A stretch of 64,000 nt of DNA from Chrysoperla carnea (GCF_905475395.1 NC_058338.1:95837435-95901434), one strand, 5' to 3'; counted from the first letter of the stretch, positions 42,127 through 53,605 are shown. Made by a program: numbers and translations. Notes: a model not told the origin generated them from the letters alone.

Positions 42127-43083
42127 AGACCTAAGATAATATTAAAGGATGTATTCTAATCCTGCAATGCGCGCTGGGAAATGTGTCCAGCGTTTAACAT
42201 TAAGTGTCCACTAAAATACTTCTATGCTAGCTCCCAAAATAATAATAATAAAGTTTTATATATTTTATAGTATTCTAAATACTGATAACAAGTAAGTTAG
42301 TAATGTAATTTAAAAAACAGGTTGCAAAAATCTAAACAATTTATTTGCGAACAGTCTTTGTAGAAGTACGTACGCATATATATAAAAACAACAAGATTTT
42401 GGTTCTCTGGTTGCACCGTTATACCTTTAGCAAGAATGTGAAGCTGTAAGAAAATGAAATTTGACAAAACTTTATCGCGTATTTTGAAGCATTCAGGAAA
42501 ATTAAGTGAGTATTTAACAGCTTCCTGAATACTTCTTGTTAACTTGTTAAAAGCTTATGAACATTCTGCAGTTGCAATAATGATTTTCCATAATTAATGA
42601 AAACTTCTTCGGCTTTTTCAGAAGTTGATATACTGCCTTATTAAGATGTTTTAAGCAACCACGATTTATTACATCTATGCAGTCAGAGCTTGTTCTTTCA
42701 CATACTTCGCAATCAGAGCACTAAACAAATACTGCCTGACCACAAAGATAAAACAGTCCGTATTTTTTAATTTCTATTAATTCACCATTATCAGGTATTT
42801 CGATCATATTAGTTTCATCAACTAAACAACGAAACTGTTTAATTTTTTTACGCAGAAATTCGAATATATTATTATTATAATATATATTCGAATATTAATA
42901 CATACATTTATCAATCTAACATTAATTTTTTAATCGTTAATTATTAAAAAATATATTTATTATTATGGGAGTTGGTATGGAAGTACTTTAGTTCAAAGTC
43001 AGTTAATATGCTGGACACTCTTGGCGGCGCAACCGCATAAATGATTAAAATACCTGGTCTTTATATATTACCTTACGGAGACC
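42127..43083 (-). mobile_element. DNA transposon remnant, copy 1 (possibly P-like)
   Basis: The termini are long imperfect inverted repeats: 'taagataatattaaaggatg' ... 'tgtccagc' ... 'tagctccca' at the left, with the reversed right end 'taaggtaatatataaagacc' ... 'tgtccagc' ... 'aactccca'. The interior, on the minus strand, encodes broken protein containing SSDCIDVINRGCLKHLNKAV, faintly like the C-terminus of P/THAP9-type transposases. A second copy at 55590-56935 is in the opposite orientation. Confidence 0.55.
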
Positions 43084-43170
43084 TTGAAAGCTATCTACCA
43101 GAGCTTATTACTCTTTTATCAAAGTACTGGTTCAGCATCCTGTTGAACGTAGCCCAAAGTAAAATCATCA

Positions 43171-44739
43171 TCATGAGACAGGTTTATCTTCAGTATGAAC
43201 ATTAAGTTTATGTCGAATTAAATAACGTTTCTGAGTAAATTTCTTATCACAAACTTCACATGAAAATGGCCTTTCTCCAGTATGAATGATTTTGTGAAGA
43301 GTTAAATTATTTTTGCGAGTAAATTTTTTATCACAAACTTTACATGCAAAAGGTTTTTCTCCAGTATGTGTTTCTTTATGTGCAATTAAATCACATTTTT
43401 GAATAAATTTTTTTAAACAAATCTCACATGAAAATGGTTTTTCTCCGGTATGAATGAGTTGATGTTGAATTAAACGATATTTATGAGGAAATTTCTTATC
43501 ACAAACTTCACATGTAAATGGATTTTCGCCAATATGAATCCTTTTATGTTTAGATAAATTCTGTTGCTGATAAAATATTTTTTTACAAATATCACAAGGA
43601 AATTGTTCACTAACAGTTTCAGATTTCACATTCAAAGGTTTTTCACAAAAATGAATACCTTTATGTAAAGTTAAATTGATTTTTTGACTAAATTTTTTAT
43701 CACAAACTTCACAAGAAAAAGGTTTTTCTCCTTTATGAAGTCGTTCATGAACAACTAAATTGCTATGATCAGTAAATTTTTTATCACAAAACTCACAAGA
43801 ATATGGTTTTTCTCCTGTATGTATTCTTCGATGTCTATTTAAATGTTGCATCTGGGAAAATTTTTTGTCACAAAACTCACATGAAAACTTTTTGTCTCCA
43901 CTATGAAGTAGTTTATGTTGAATTAAACTAGATTTCTGAGTAAATTTCTTATCACAAACGTCACAAGTAAATTCCTTATCAGAAACTTCACAAATAGTTC
44001 GTTTTTCTCCAGTATGTATTTTTAAATGTCTATTTAAAGCTTGTATCTGGAAAAAAATTTTCTCACAAAATTCACATGTTAATGGTTTTTCTCCCGTATG
44101 AATGAGTTTATGGATAAGTAAACCTCTTTTCCGTGTAAATTTCTTATCACAAACTTCACAATTAAATGGTTTTTCTCCAGTATGCATTCGTTTATGTAGG
44201 TTTAAATCACTTTTCTGATTAAATTTTTTTTCACAAACCTCACATGTAAATGGTTTTTGTCCGGTATGAATCCGTTTATGTCTAATTAAATTACTTCTAT
44301 CACTAAATGTTTTATTACAAATTTCACACGATAAACTTTTTCCCCGAGTGTGAATGAACTCATGCTTAAAAAAATCTTCTTTTAGAATAAACGTTTTACC
44401 ACAAATTTTACATGAAAAATGTTTGTCTTCGATATCAGTTTGTTGATGTTCTAAAAGATTTTCATTCAAAATTTCGTCTTTAATTATAAGTTCTGTATTT
44501 AATTGTTGTTCAAGTTTAATATCTTCATATTCTGTGATTGAGTCATTCAAATGATTTTCTTCCTCTTTAATTTTAACAGGTTCTTCTAATATTTCTTCTT
44601 TAATAAATACATTTTCTATTTTAACAGTTTCTTCTGGTATTTCTTCTTTAATTGATACATGTTCTATTTCATAAACAGTTTCTTTAAATATTTCATCTTT
44701 AATAATAAATTCTTTATTTAATTGTTTTTCAAATTCCAT
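43171..44739 (-). CDS. C2H2 zinc-finger protein A (about 14 fingers)
   Basis: The intact frame starts MEFEKQLNKEFIIKDEIFKE, the start shared with paralogue B; an upstream in-frame Met at 44766 is less likely. The acidic N-terminus (about residues 1-110) repeats IKEE, VKIE, IKLE and IKDE, each fitting psi-K-x-E. About 14 C2H2 fingers with TGEKPF-type linkers follow; one extra unit (ICEVSDKE) is degenerate. A linker interruption lies after finger 9 (CEKPLNVKSETVSEQ). It is expected to be a nuclear sequence-specific DNA-binding regulator. Target and symbol are unknown. Confidence 0.85.
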   Translation of the reverse strand: MEFEKQLNKEFIIKDEIFKETVYEIEHVSIKEEIPEETVKIENVFIKEEILEEPVKIKEEENHLNDSITEYEDIKLEQQLNTELIIKDEILNENLLEHQQTDIEDKHFSCKICGKTFILKEDFFKHEFIHTRGKSLSCEICNKTFSDRSNLIRHKRIHTGQKPFTCEVCEKKFNQKSDLNLHKRMHTGEKPFNCEVCDKKFTRKRGLLIHKLIHTGEKPLTCEFCEKIFFQIQALNRHLKIHTGEKRTICEVSDKEFTCDVCDKKFTQKSSLIQHKLLHSGDKKFSCEFCDKKFSQMQHLNRHRRIHTGEKPYSCEFCDKKFTDHSNLVVHERLHKGEKPFSCEVCDKKFSQKINLTLHKGIHFCEKPLNVKSETVSEQFPCDICKKIFYQQQNLSKHKRIHIGENPFTCEVCDKKFPHKYRLIQHQLIHTGEKPFSCEICLKKFIQKCDLIAHKETHTGEKPFACKVCDKKFTRKNNLTLHKIIHTGERPFSCEVCDKKFTQKRYLIRHKLNVHTEDKPVS

Positions 44740-44904
44740 GTTTTTTTCCGTGATAAATAAAATCACGAAATAAATGTTATTTGTAAATTTTCCTAACTCT
44801 TGAGTTTACAATAATTTGACATAAGATGCCATTTTGAGATTATTTTACAGTCAAGGTCAACATTGGTTGCGTTCATAGAAACTGGAAATTGTCCAGCCAT
44901 TAGC
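44740..44904 (-). promoter_or_regulatory. 5' flank duplicated between zinc-finger genes A and B
   Basis: About 165 bp upstream of gene A match 48724-48886 upstream of gene B (shared cataagatgccattttgaga and ggttgcgttcatagaaactg). The core ttcatagaaac also occurs just upstream of gene D (55523-55533). Homology stops exactly where the 44908 foldback starts. Confidence 0.7.
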
Positions 44905-44907
44905 GAT

Positions 44908-45657
44908 ATTATTTGATAATAATTTATCCCGAGACTAATCTAATTTATTTGGAAATTACATTAAACACGGTTTCATCATTTGGGACAGTATAATTATTTA
45001 ATTAATTACATTTTTTTTTTAGTTGATTTTTTATGGTTATATGAATGGCGGCAATATTCAAATGTTACTTCACTTAGAATAATTTTGTTTTCTATCCTAT
45101 CCATATTTCACATTTCCTCACTTCCTAATTAACACTTCTTTTATTAGTCGAAGTTTTAATCTTTAATAGAAATAATAATTTATTTCAATAGAAAAATTTA
45201 AGAGTAGTTAAAAAAGCATAAAGCATTAATCTTCACCAAAATATACATGTTTTTGTCGTATACTTAGCATATAAAAACTATGAATAATAAACTATAAATC
45301 AAATAATCAAATACCAAAATCTAAACTACCTATTGAATATTTTGACATTAATCACTCCCAAAACACTTCAAACAAATCTTCCCAAACAATTCCCGATCTT
45401 TGAAAATTTCCCGATTGAATAAAAATAGTTTTAATGACAAATAAACATTTAAATAAGTTAAAAAAAGAAAATTAATCTAAATAAAGTAACATTTGAATAT
45501 TCCCGCCATTCATATAACCATAAAAAATAAACTAAAAAATAAACTAAAAAATAAATGTAAATAATTAATTAATTATACTGTCTCAAATGATGAAACCGTG
45601 CTAAATGTAATTCTCAAATAAATTAGATTAGTCTCCGGGTAAATTATTATCAAATAA
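44908..45657. repeat. foldback element with about 165-bp arms
   Basis: The left arm, 44908-45070 (atttgataataatttatccc ... atgaatggcggcaatattca), is repeated inverted at 45485-45657 with a few differences. A degraded third copy lies at about 45840-46010. The centre is AT-rich and non-coding. Confidence 0.8.
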
Positions 45658-46234
45658 CTTAAAAATGGTGAAAATTTAATTTTTGATCTGCTTAGTATAC
45701 GCTTTGAAAAACTAATCAATTGAATGAAAACTTATCAGTCCTAAATAATAAAATTATATTCCTAAATCTTCCCAAACGATTCCCAATTGAATAAGAACAG
45801 TTTTTATGCAAAATAAAACTTAACATTTACATAAATTAAAAAATAAATTATTCAGTAATATTTGAATATTGGCGCCATACTGCCATATAACAATTAATGG
45901 TTCGGGTACGCTTAATTAACATAACCTATAAATAAACTAAAAAATAGGTGTAATTAATTCATTATACATTCCCAAACTCTGAAACCGCTTTTATCGTAAT
46001 TCCCAAATGATTTCCTTTCAAATAACATAAAAATTAAGTTGATTTCATTTCCTACCTGCTAACTATACTCTGAAAAAAAGAATCATTAATTACAGGAAAA
46101 CTAATAATTCCCAAATTCTAAAATTATATTCCCAAATCCTCCCAAACGATTCCCAAATGAATGGAAATAGTTAGAGTGAAAAATAATAACTTTATCTGCT
46201 AAGTATACGGAGCTGCAAATCTACTGAACACCAA
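45658..46234. other. AT-rich spacer with degraded foldback arm
   Basis: There is no gene. Positions 45840-46010 resemble one arm of the preceding foldback (ataaactaaaaaatag, cccaaactctgaaaccg). Confidence 0.4.
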
Positions 46235-47009
46235 ATGTTGTCCAAAAAGACCCCTTGTGAAATTCGGGCTGCAGTAAGAATATATAAATGTCAAGTAGAA
46301 TTATATAGAAGTGAAAACGCACATCCGTATGAAATATATGGAAATAATCCCGACTTATTAATACGTTTGTTTAGCACGGTAAAGTTGAATGGCCCACATT
46401 ATGATGTCTGTGAACCGGTATATAAAAAGGAATTAACTGGAAATCTGAAGAAACAGTTTTTAAAGAAATATATTATAATTATAAAATATAAAAAGAAAGA
46501 TACTCAACAAACAGACGCAGATGAAGATGAAGTTAAGGAAGGCTTTAATAACTTACAAAAAGAAACTAAAAATACGAATTCACAAGCTAACAGTAATATC
46601 CTAAGTTTCACAATACAAAGTGGGAATTCTGAAAATGATGATAATTGTGAATCACTTTATGAATATGAAGATAATTTATCTTTTGTATCTATGGAAGTGC
46701 ATCCCGAAGACAATAGGCACATTGAAAATATTGCAATTTTAAACGAAAATACAGAAGTACAACTAAATACAAATTTATACTATCAACAGAATATCTTCCC
46801 TATTTTCTTAGCGGGAAGTTAAAAAGAATATTTAAATTATATCCAAATTGTACACGTAAAGATGTTGTACGATATATTGCAGATAAGTGGGATGAATATC
46901 AAAACTTGACGTGTAATCAATTTGGTGATCCTTATTCAACCAAACAAGAATATGTTCAAGAAATGTTAAAACATGGTACTTATAATATTATATTTGTAAT
47001 TAATTTCTA
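46235..47009 (+). pseudogene. OTU-like cysteine protease fragment, split by a frameshift
   Basis: The first frame (46235-46822) begins TPCEIRAAVRIYKCQVELYR and continues to NGPHYDVCEP, resembling the C-terminal half of an OTU deubiquitinase fold, where HYD contains the catalytic His. After an acidic linker the frame stops. In the next frame, 46815-47009 reads like the N-terminal half of a second OTU unit (DVVRYIADKWDEYQNLT, YSTKQEYVQEMLKHGTY). The catalytic Cys region is absent. This looks like the join between two tandem OTU units, now broken. Family assignment is inference. Confidence 0.45.
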
Positions 47010-47740
47010 AATTGTATTTTTTTTTTTTTTAAATACATATTTTTCCTTTGGGTAAACTTTAAATAGAAAAATTTTTTTGCTCGGACCAATCTACAACACA
47101 CGCAGAATTCGCTACCCATTTAAATTTTCCCGCAATTGAGAGTACGAAAAGCCGTAGCCAATCAAAAGCAGGCATATTGCTTGAGGCAATCTAAAACCAT
47201 TGATATAGGAATATTAAAATCTAAAACACACGAAGTATTATCGTTCTATTTGAATTGTCTGCAAATGAGAGCCGCAGCCAATCAACATCCCCACTTGCAC
47301 CCCTCCCTCCACATTTCCTTGCCCCATGATACCCCACTTAGGTATATTTGTAAATATTCGATAGTTCCTTCCCACTTTCTCGCTACACCTTTTTACCCTC
47401 CGAAGGTTAAAAGTAGATAAAAACAATAGATCTTTGAAGCTGGTTGTATATCGTGTCAATATTTGAGCTTAATCGATGCACAACTTTTTTAGTTTTTGAA
47501 GCATATCCCTTTCAACCCCTTACTCTACTAAAATATGGATGTATTATACATAAAAACCTTCCTCTTGAATCACTTTAAAAAAACCGCATCAAAATTCGTT
47601 GCGTAGTTTCAAAGATTTAAGCATACAAAGGGACATAGGGACAGAGAAAGCGACTTTGTTTTATACTATGTATTGATTAAATAATAATTTATTTTAATAT
47701 TAACATTATTATTAACAATTATTTACTAGTTTGATGTCTA
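47010..47740. repeat. spacer with dispersed-repeat tail
   Basis: Positions 47560-47680 read 'aaaattcgttgcgtagtttc' to 'agcgactttgttttatacta' plus 'tgtattgat'. This resembles the 3' end of a widespread insect retroposon. No ORF is supported. Confidence 0.4.
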
Positions 47741-47830
47741 ATTGAAATTTCTCTCATGTATGAATTCGTTCATGACGAGTTAAATAACTTTGGGAATTAA
47801 ATTTTTCATCACAATTGTATCATGAAAATG
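47741..47830 (-). pseudogene. decayed eighth finger of zinc-finger protein B
   Basis: Downstream of gene B's stop, in another frame, lies a finger skeleton: NCDEKFNSQSYLTRHERIHT, with the first Cys codon TGT changed to TGA and a further stop after HT. A one-base shift in the GEK-PF linker moved the reading frame. Confidence 0.7.
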
Positions 47831-48723
47831 GTTTGTTCTCTAATATGACTGAATTTATGTTCCTTTAAATAATTTTTCCGAGTAAATTTTTTATTACAAA
47901 TTTCACAACTAAATGGTTTTTCTCCAGTATGCATACGTGTGTGTTGAATTAAAACGCTTTTCTCAATAAATTTTTTATCACAAACTTCACATGAAAATGG
48001 CTTTTCTCCCGTATGAATGAGTATATGTCTATTTAAACTACTTCTACCACTAAATATTTTATCACAAACTTGACATTTAAATGGATTTTCTTCAATATGA
48101 ATTCGCTTATGTCTAGTTAAATTACCTCTACCATAAAATGTTTTATCACAAACTTCACATGTAAATGGCTTTTCTCTGGTATGAATTCGTTTATGTGTAA
48201 TTAAAGAAGTTTTTCGAGTAAAATTTTTATCACAAACTTCACAATTAAATGGTTTTTCTCCGGTATGCGTTCGTTTATGTTTAATTAAATCCCCTTTCTG
48301 GTGAAATTTCTTTTCACAAAAGTCACATGAAAATGGTTTCTCTCCCGTATGAATTCGCTTATGTCTATTTAAATTACTTCTTTCAGTAAATTTTTTGTCA
48401 CAAATTTCACATGTTAACTGTTTGTCTTCGATATCAGTTTGTTGATGTTCTAAGATATTTTCATTCAAAATTTCGTCTTCTATTACAATTTCTGTATTTA
48501 ATTGTTGTTCAAGTTTAATATTTTCATATTCTGTGATTGAGTCATTTAAATGATTTTCTTCCTGTTTAATTTCAACAGGTTCTTCTAATATTTCTTCTTT
48601 AATAAATACATGTTCTATTTCAACAGGTTCTTCTTTAATTGATACATGTTCTATTTCAACAGGTTCTTCTAATATTTCTTCTTTAATAATAAATTCTTTA
48701 TTTAATTGTTTTTCAAGTTCCAT
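47809..48723 (-). CDS. C2H2 zinc-finger protein B (seven fingers)
   Basis: The 304-codon intact frame starts MELEKQLNKEFIIKEEILEE. N-terminal repeats IKEEILEEPVEIEHV and IKQEENHLNDSITEYENIKL again carry psi-K-x-E sites. Seven C2H2 fingers follow (first LTCEICDKKFTERSNLNRH, last CEICNKKFTRKNYLKEH). The protein then ends with a frame-shifted tail (TIFMIQL) where paralogues continue with more fingers. It is closest to gene A by N-terminus and 5' flank. Expected role: nuclear DNA-binding regulator, possibly repressive through SUMO. Confidence 0.85.
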   Translation of the reverse strand: MELEKQLNKEFIIKEEILEEPVEIEHVSIKEEPVEIEHVFIKEEILEEPVEIKQEENHLNDSITEYENIKLEQQLNTEIVIEDEILNENILEHQQTDIEDKQLTCEICDKKFTERSNLNRHKRIHTGEKPFSCDFCEKKFHQKGDLIKHKRTHTGEKPFNCEVCDKNFTRKTSLITHKRIHTREKPFTCEVCDKTFYGRGNLTRHKRIHIEENPFKCQVCDKIFSGRSSLNRHILIHTGEKPFSCEVCDKKFIEKSVLIQHTRMHTGEKPFSCEICNKKFTRKNYLKEHKFSHIREQTIFMIQL

Positions 48724-48886
48724 GTTTTTTTTCCGTGGTAAATAAAATCGCGAAATAAATTTTATTTGCTAATTTTCCTAGCTGTTGAGTTTACAATAAT
48801 TTGACATAAGATGCCATTTTGAGATTATTTTATGGTTAACATTGGTTGCGTTCATAGAAACTGGAAATCGTACAGCCATTAGAGTA

Positions 48887-49690
48887 CAGATTGGCGACGA
48901 GCGACTAGAAACTGAACTATACGAAATTAATTGATATTATTAATGCTTTAATCGCAAAGCCAGATGTGTACAGTAATGAGATCGCATAAAAGAATGTATA
49001 CGCTTTGTAAATTTAAGTTTTTAAATTAAACTATACCTGAGTTAGTTTACCTGAGTATGACTATTTTCATGCTGACGCTTAACGCTGGGTTTGAGCGTCA
49101 AATTAAGTCACGTGGTCAGTTCAGACCGTGCTGCCATCTGGTAAGTTTAGTAAGCTAAACAATACATGAATATAAAAACTAAACGTAGTTTTAATTTAGT
49201 TTTTTATTCTTACATAAATTTATTCTATTGGAAACTGACATGGAGGCGTGGCTTAAAAAACATGTCGGAAAATAACTCACACTTTTAAATGTTTAACCCA
49301 TATGATAGTTAATATAACGTTAAAAAAACATTTTTCGTTTTGTAGTCATCGCTCAAAGCTATAAAGTTGACGTTTTTTGAACGATTATTACATGAGGCAT
49401 GGTTACTCAAAAACAAAGATGTATCAACTTCAAAATAATAATGATAACCAGTTAATACCTGGCAGTCAAATTGAATGTTATGTAATCGGCAGACAGAATT
49501 AGTTGCGAAATAAAATATATGTATTTTAATCAAAAGTTATTATTATTTAAAGAATGCTCAAAGTATTATACTGTTGATAAAATATTTTATTAATTTATTA
49601 TTATTATTATTATTATACAAATTTAACTTCAAAATAATTATTATAATATTTGTAGTAACAAAAAATTGTTATTAGAAAAATTTTCTAATA
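48887..49690. other. AT-rich spacer
   Basis: No gene or clear repeat is recognised. A (TTA)n-like run lies near 49595-49612. Confidence 0.45.
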
Positions 49691-50203
49691 GGTTGGCTGA
49701 TAAGTCCCCGGTCTGACACATAGATGGCGTCGCTAGTATTAAATGCATATTATTTTTATATAGTACCAACCTTCAAATGATTCGTGTCAAAATTTGACGT
49801 CTGTAAGTCAATTAGTTTGTGAGATAGAGCGTCTTTTGTGAAGCAACTTTTGTTATTGTGAAAAAAATGGAAAAAAAGGAATTTCGTGTTTTGATAAAAT
49901 ACTGTTTTCTGAAGGGAAAAAATACAGAGTCCGGAAACTCATTATCAAGCCAAGTTTTTGCTTCCACTGTATTTTTTCCCTTCAGAAAACAGTATTTTAT
50001 CAAAACACGAAATTCCTTTTTTTCCATTTTTTTCACAATAACAAAAGTTGCTTCACAAAAGACGCTCTATCTCACAAACTAATTGACTTACAGACGTCAA
50101 ATTTTGACACGAATCATTTGAAGGTTGGTACTATATAAAAATAATATGCATTTAATACTAGCGACGCCATCTATGTGTCAGACCGGGGACTTATCAGCCA
50201 ACC
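49691..50203. mobile_element. mariner-derived perfect palindrome (two 5' halves head to head)
   Basis: The left arm 49691-49927 and right arm 49967-50203 are each 237 bp and appear exactly complementary; the spacer is 39 bp. Each arm starts GGTTGGCTGATAAGTCCCCG, the terminal inverted repeat of a mariner family, and encodes the N-terminus of its transposase (MEKKEFRVLIKYCFLKGKNT). The minus strand continues through the spacer (VEAKTWLDNEFPDS). The catalytic domain is missing, so it cannot encode transposase. Confidence 0.9.
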
Positions 50204-50897
50204 TTAATAACACTGAACGATCGCCTGCTTTTGGAAATTTAAGGAAAACTATGTTTAAATTTTTATTTGCTTTAATTTTACAATCTCTATCTGCACAAGT
50301 TACTCTATTTTTTTATTTAACAATTTCTGTAAAAATTCTAACTTCCATTTTTAATTTTATTTATCGATAATTTATTAATAACAATTTATTGCTAATATAA
50401 ACTGTATCTCTCGACAGTTGTAACCCATTAATAGTTTGTTTTTTCTACCACCAGACTGCGTGCCTCGATTTGTCAGTTCCCATATTAGATTAGTTAAAAA
50501 TTTTTATTAATATTATTTAAAAAATATTAATAAAAATTTTTAACTAACAACGTAAGACAAATTATAAACATTATCATTAAATTTAATTATTATCATTAAA
50601 TCCGGACATACAATTATTAATAATTCCAGGCAGTTTCGGTAGTGGCTAATTAAAGAATAGTCATTACCGACTGACATTTTCAGAAAAGTTTGTTTCCATA
50701 ATGTCCCACGAGTCACAAGTGCACTTGTTGAAAGTGTACTAGTTCGTTTTATATTTGTGGGTAGACACTTTTAAAAAAAAAGCTATTGAGACATTCAGGC
50801 TTCCGTAGCTTTTAACTTTTTACGGTATGGTACGATTAAAGATAAATTAAAAGTTTAGGTTGAATTACAAAAATTGTTTACTTAAGATTCTTAAAAA
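50204..50897. repeat. spacer with 25-bp-arm hairpin
   Basis: Positions 50490-50514 (ttagttaaaaatttttatta...) pair perfectly with 50523-50547 around an 8-nt loop. No gene is seen; the rest is AT-rich and ends at the first exon of zinc-finger gene C. Confidence 0.7.
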
Positions 50898-52366
50898 ATG
50901 GATGGTAAGGATTTGTTTTTTATTGCTGGATAAAAATACATTATTTTAAAATAAATTATTTTGAAATAACAGGTGAAAATATGAAGATAGAAAAATCATG
51001 TTCCGAGCTGATAATTAAGCATGAAGATAAAGATAATGATGAAATGTTTAAGGAATTGGATCTAAACAATCATAACATGAGTGATGATATTGATAATAAG
51101 GCGAAAATTATAGAAAAAGAACGAATAAAAATTGAACAAGAATTACATTCAGAGCTAATAATTAAAGACGAATATTACGATGAAGTATTGGAAGTAACTA
51201 ATCCAGATCATGATAAAAAAGAAAACTATTCTTGTGATGTTTGTGAAAAAACATTTACCCTAAAGAGAACTTTAGTTAACCATTTACGTATTCATACTGG
51301 GGAAAAACTTTTCTCTTGTTATGTTTGTGAAAAAAAATGTACCCAAAGGAACGATTTAAATAAGCATATACTAATTCATACTGGGGAAAAACCTCATTCG
51401 TGTACTGTGTGTGATAAAAAATTTACCCTAAAGGACCATTTAAATCAGCATATACGAATTCATACTGGGGAAAAACCTTTTACGTGTAATGTGTGTGATA
51501 AAAAATTTACCCATAGGAACAATTTAAATAGGCATAAACTAATTCATACTGGGGAAAAACCTCATTCGTGTACTGTGTGTGATAAAAAATTTACCCTAAA
51601 GGACCATTTAAATCAGCATATACGAATTCATACTGGGGAAAAACCTCATTCGTGTACTGTGTGTGATAAAAAATTTACCTACAAAATCAGTTTAGATAAG
51701 CATATTCAAATTCATACTGGGGAAAAACCTCATTCGTGTACTGTGTGTGATAAAAAATTTACTCTAAAGAACTATTTAAATCAGCATATACGAATTCATA
51801 CTGGGGAAAAACCCTTTACGTGTACTGTGTGTGATAAAAAATTTACCCAAACGGCCCATTTAAATCAGCATATACGAATTCATACTCAGGAAAAACCTTT
51901 TTCTTGTTATGTGTGTAATAAAAAATTTACCCATAAGAACAGTTTTGATAGGCATATACTAATTCATACTGGGGAAAAACCTCATTCGTGTACTGTGTGT
52001 GATAAAAAATTTACCCTAAAGGACCTTTTAAATCAGCATATACGAATTCATACTGGGGAAAAACCTTTTACGTGTAATGTGTGTGATAAAAAATTTACCC
52101 ATAGGAACAATTTAAATAGGCATATACGAATTCATGAGGAAATACCTTACTCATGTGGCGTAAGGGCTTATACAAAGGGAAAATCATTTAAATGTGATAT
52201 TTGCTTAAAAATATTAAGCAACAAAATAAGTTTCATGAAACATATACAAATTCATTTAGGACCTCCATATGCATGCCAAAATTGCGATCGAGTTTTTACC
52301 CACAAAAACGAATTAAACGATCATGAACATAAAAATCTTGTTATTTTGATTAGCAAAATAAAATGA
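50898..52366 (+). CDS. C2H2 zinc-finger protein C (12-13 fingers)
   Basis: Exon 1 is only 7 nt (50898-50904, ATGGATG). A 68-bp intron (GTAAGG ... aaataacag) leads to exon 2, 50973-52366; the phase matches to start MDGENMKIEKS, 466 residues. The acidic N-terminus has IKHE, IKIE and IKDE sites and the ELIIKDE word shared with genes A and D. About 11 regular fingers with HTGEKP linkers follow, then a degenerate unit and two less regular ones (CDICLKIL..., CQNCDRVF...). Several fingers are identical or nearly so at DNA level. Expected to be a nuclear DNA-binding factor. Confidence 0.87.
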
Positions 52367-52668
52367 TCATAAAATAAAACTCCTTTTTTGTTAAGAATAA
52401 AGTACAAAACTATTAAACACTCAGAGCCACGTTATTTTGATATAAAATGGGTCCGTTTATGCCTTTGGTAATATACAAACTGGATTTGGCAGGAGTGAGA
52501 AGTACCTCTCCAAGATGATTGAGAAGGATAATCAATGACGAAACATGATTATTAATGCCCATGTCTTAATATACAATATAAAAGTATAGGAGCTCGCAAC
52601 GTTTTCGAGAGAGAATTTTATTATTGCTGATTTTATATGTTGTTCTTCTTGCTCTTTAGGATAGAGCT

Positions 52669-52880
52669 TAATGGGGTCGAGTTAGGACGGGTCTGCGGGT
52701 TTTTGGCCCTTGCGTTCACTCTGTGATTGAATTCACCCTGTAATCAACAGGTTGGCCATGCCTTTAATGGGGTCGAGTTAGCACGGGTCTGCGGGTTTTT
52801 GGCCCTTGCGTTCACTCTTTGATTTGATGTCAATCATACTTTTAACGGGATCGAGTTAGCATGAGTATCATAGATTAATA
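52669..52880 (+). repeat. direct tandem repeats of 78-96 bp
   Basis: The units share 'taatggggtcgagttagga' and 'cgggtctgcgggtttttggc' plus 'ccttgcgttcactct' at about 52669 and 52765, with a partial third from 52843. They are locally GC-rich for this region. No ORF is supported. Confidence 0.75.
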
Positions 52881-53605
52881 GTTGTTTTTAGGCTTTCATA
52901 CTATCCATTAACTGTGTCGTCAACCCTATTTTTGCATGTTTACACAAACAAGGTAGATGTCACATGTTGACGCCATATTCATTTTGAAACTTAATACTTA
53001 AATATTTAAAAATGTTATTTTATTGAATATATTTTTATAATTTTTGTATAATTTTAACATATTTAATAATAAATAAAGTAAATAACGACCTATTTTTAAT
53101 TAATTTAATACAGTTATTAATTTTTAGGCTTGAAAATATTAACCAAGAAAATTGAGTATATTTTCCTGAATTAAAGAAAAACTGTAAGTTTTTCGGTATC
53201 GTCGCATACGGATTCGTAATCTACGTAAAAAATGCTTGAAAATGTTTTTTAGAAAAAGTGCTAAAAGTAAACTATTACCTTGACTACCCCGAAAAGTTCT
53301 AAGAAATATATCATTGAATTTAAAAACAATTTAATTTAAATTATTAAATAAATAAATTTACTTTATATAAAAAATATTGTAAAAAAATGTTTGAAAATAT
53401 TGATTTAAATAAATCATAAAACTTTATTGCTGAAAACATTTTTCGCCATCTCCTATTATATTTCAGAAATAAGATTATATAAAAATTTTGAATTAAAAAA
53501 AAAAAAAAAAAAAAAAAACACCAGGCAAAACTAACGCTACTAACGACTGGTGCACGAATTATTCCAAAGTAAAAAGTTCTCTAAAGAGAAGGATATCTAT
53601 ACAAT
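52881..53605. other. AT-rich spacer with A24 tract
   Basis: A run of 24 A lies at 53495-53518 and could be the tail of a retroposed sequence, but no parent is recognisable. No gene is seen. Confidence 0.4.
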
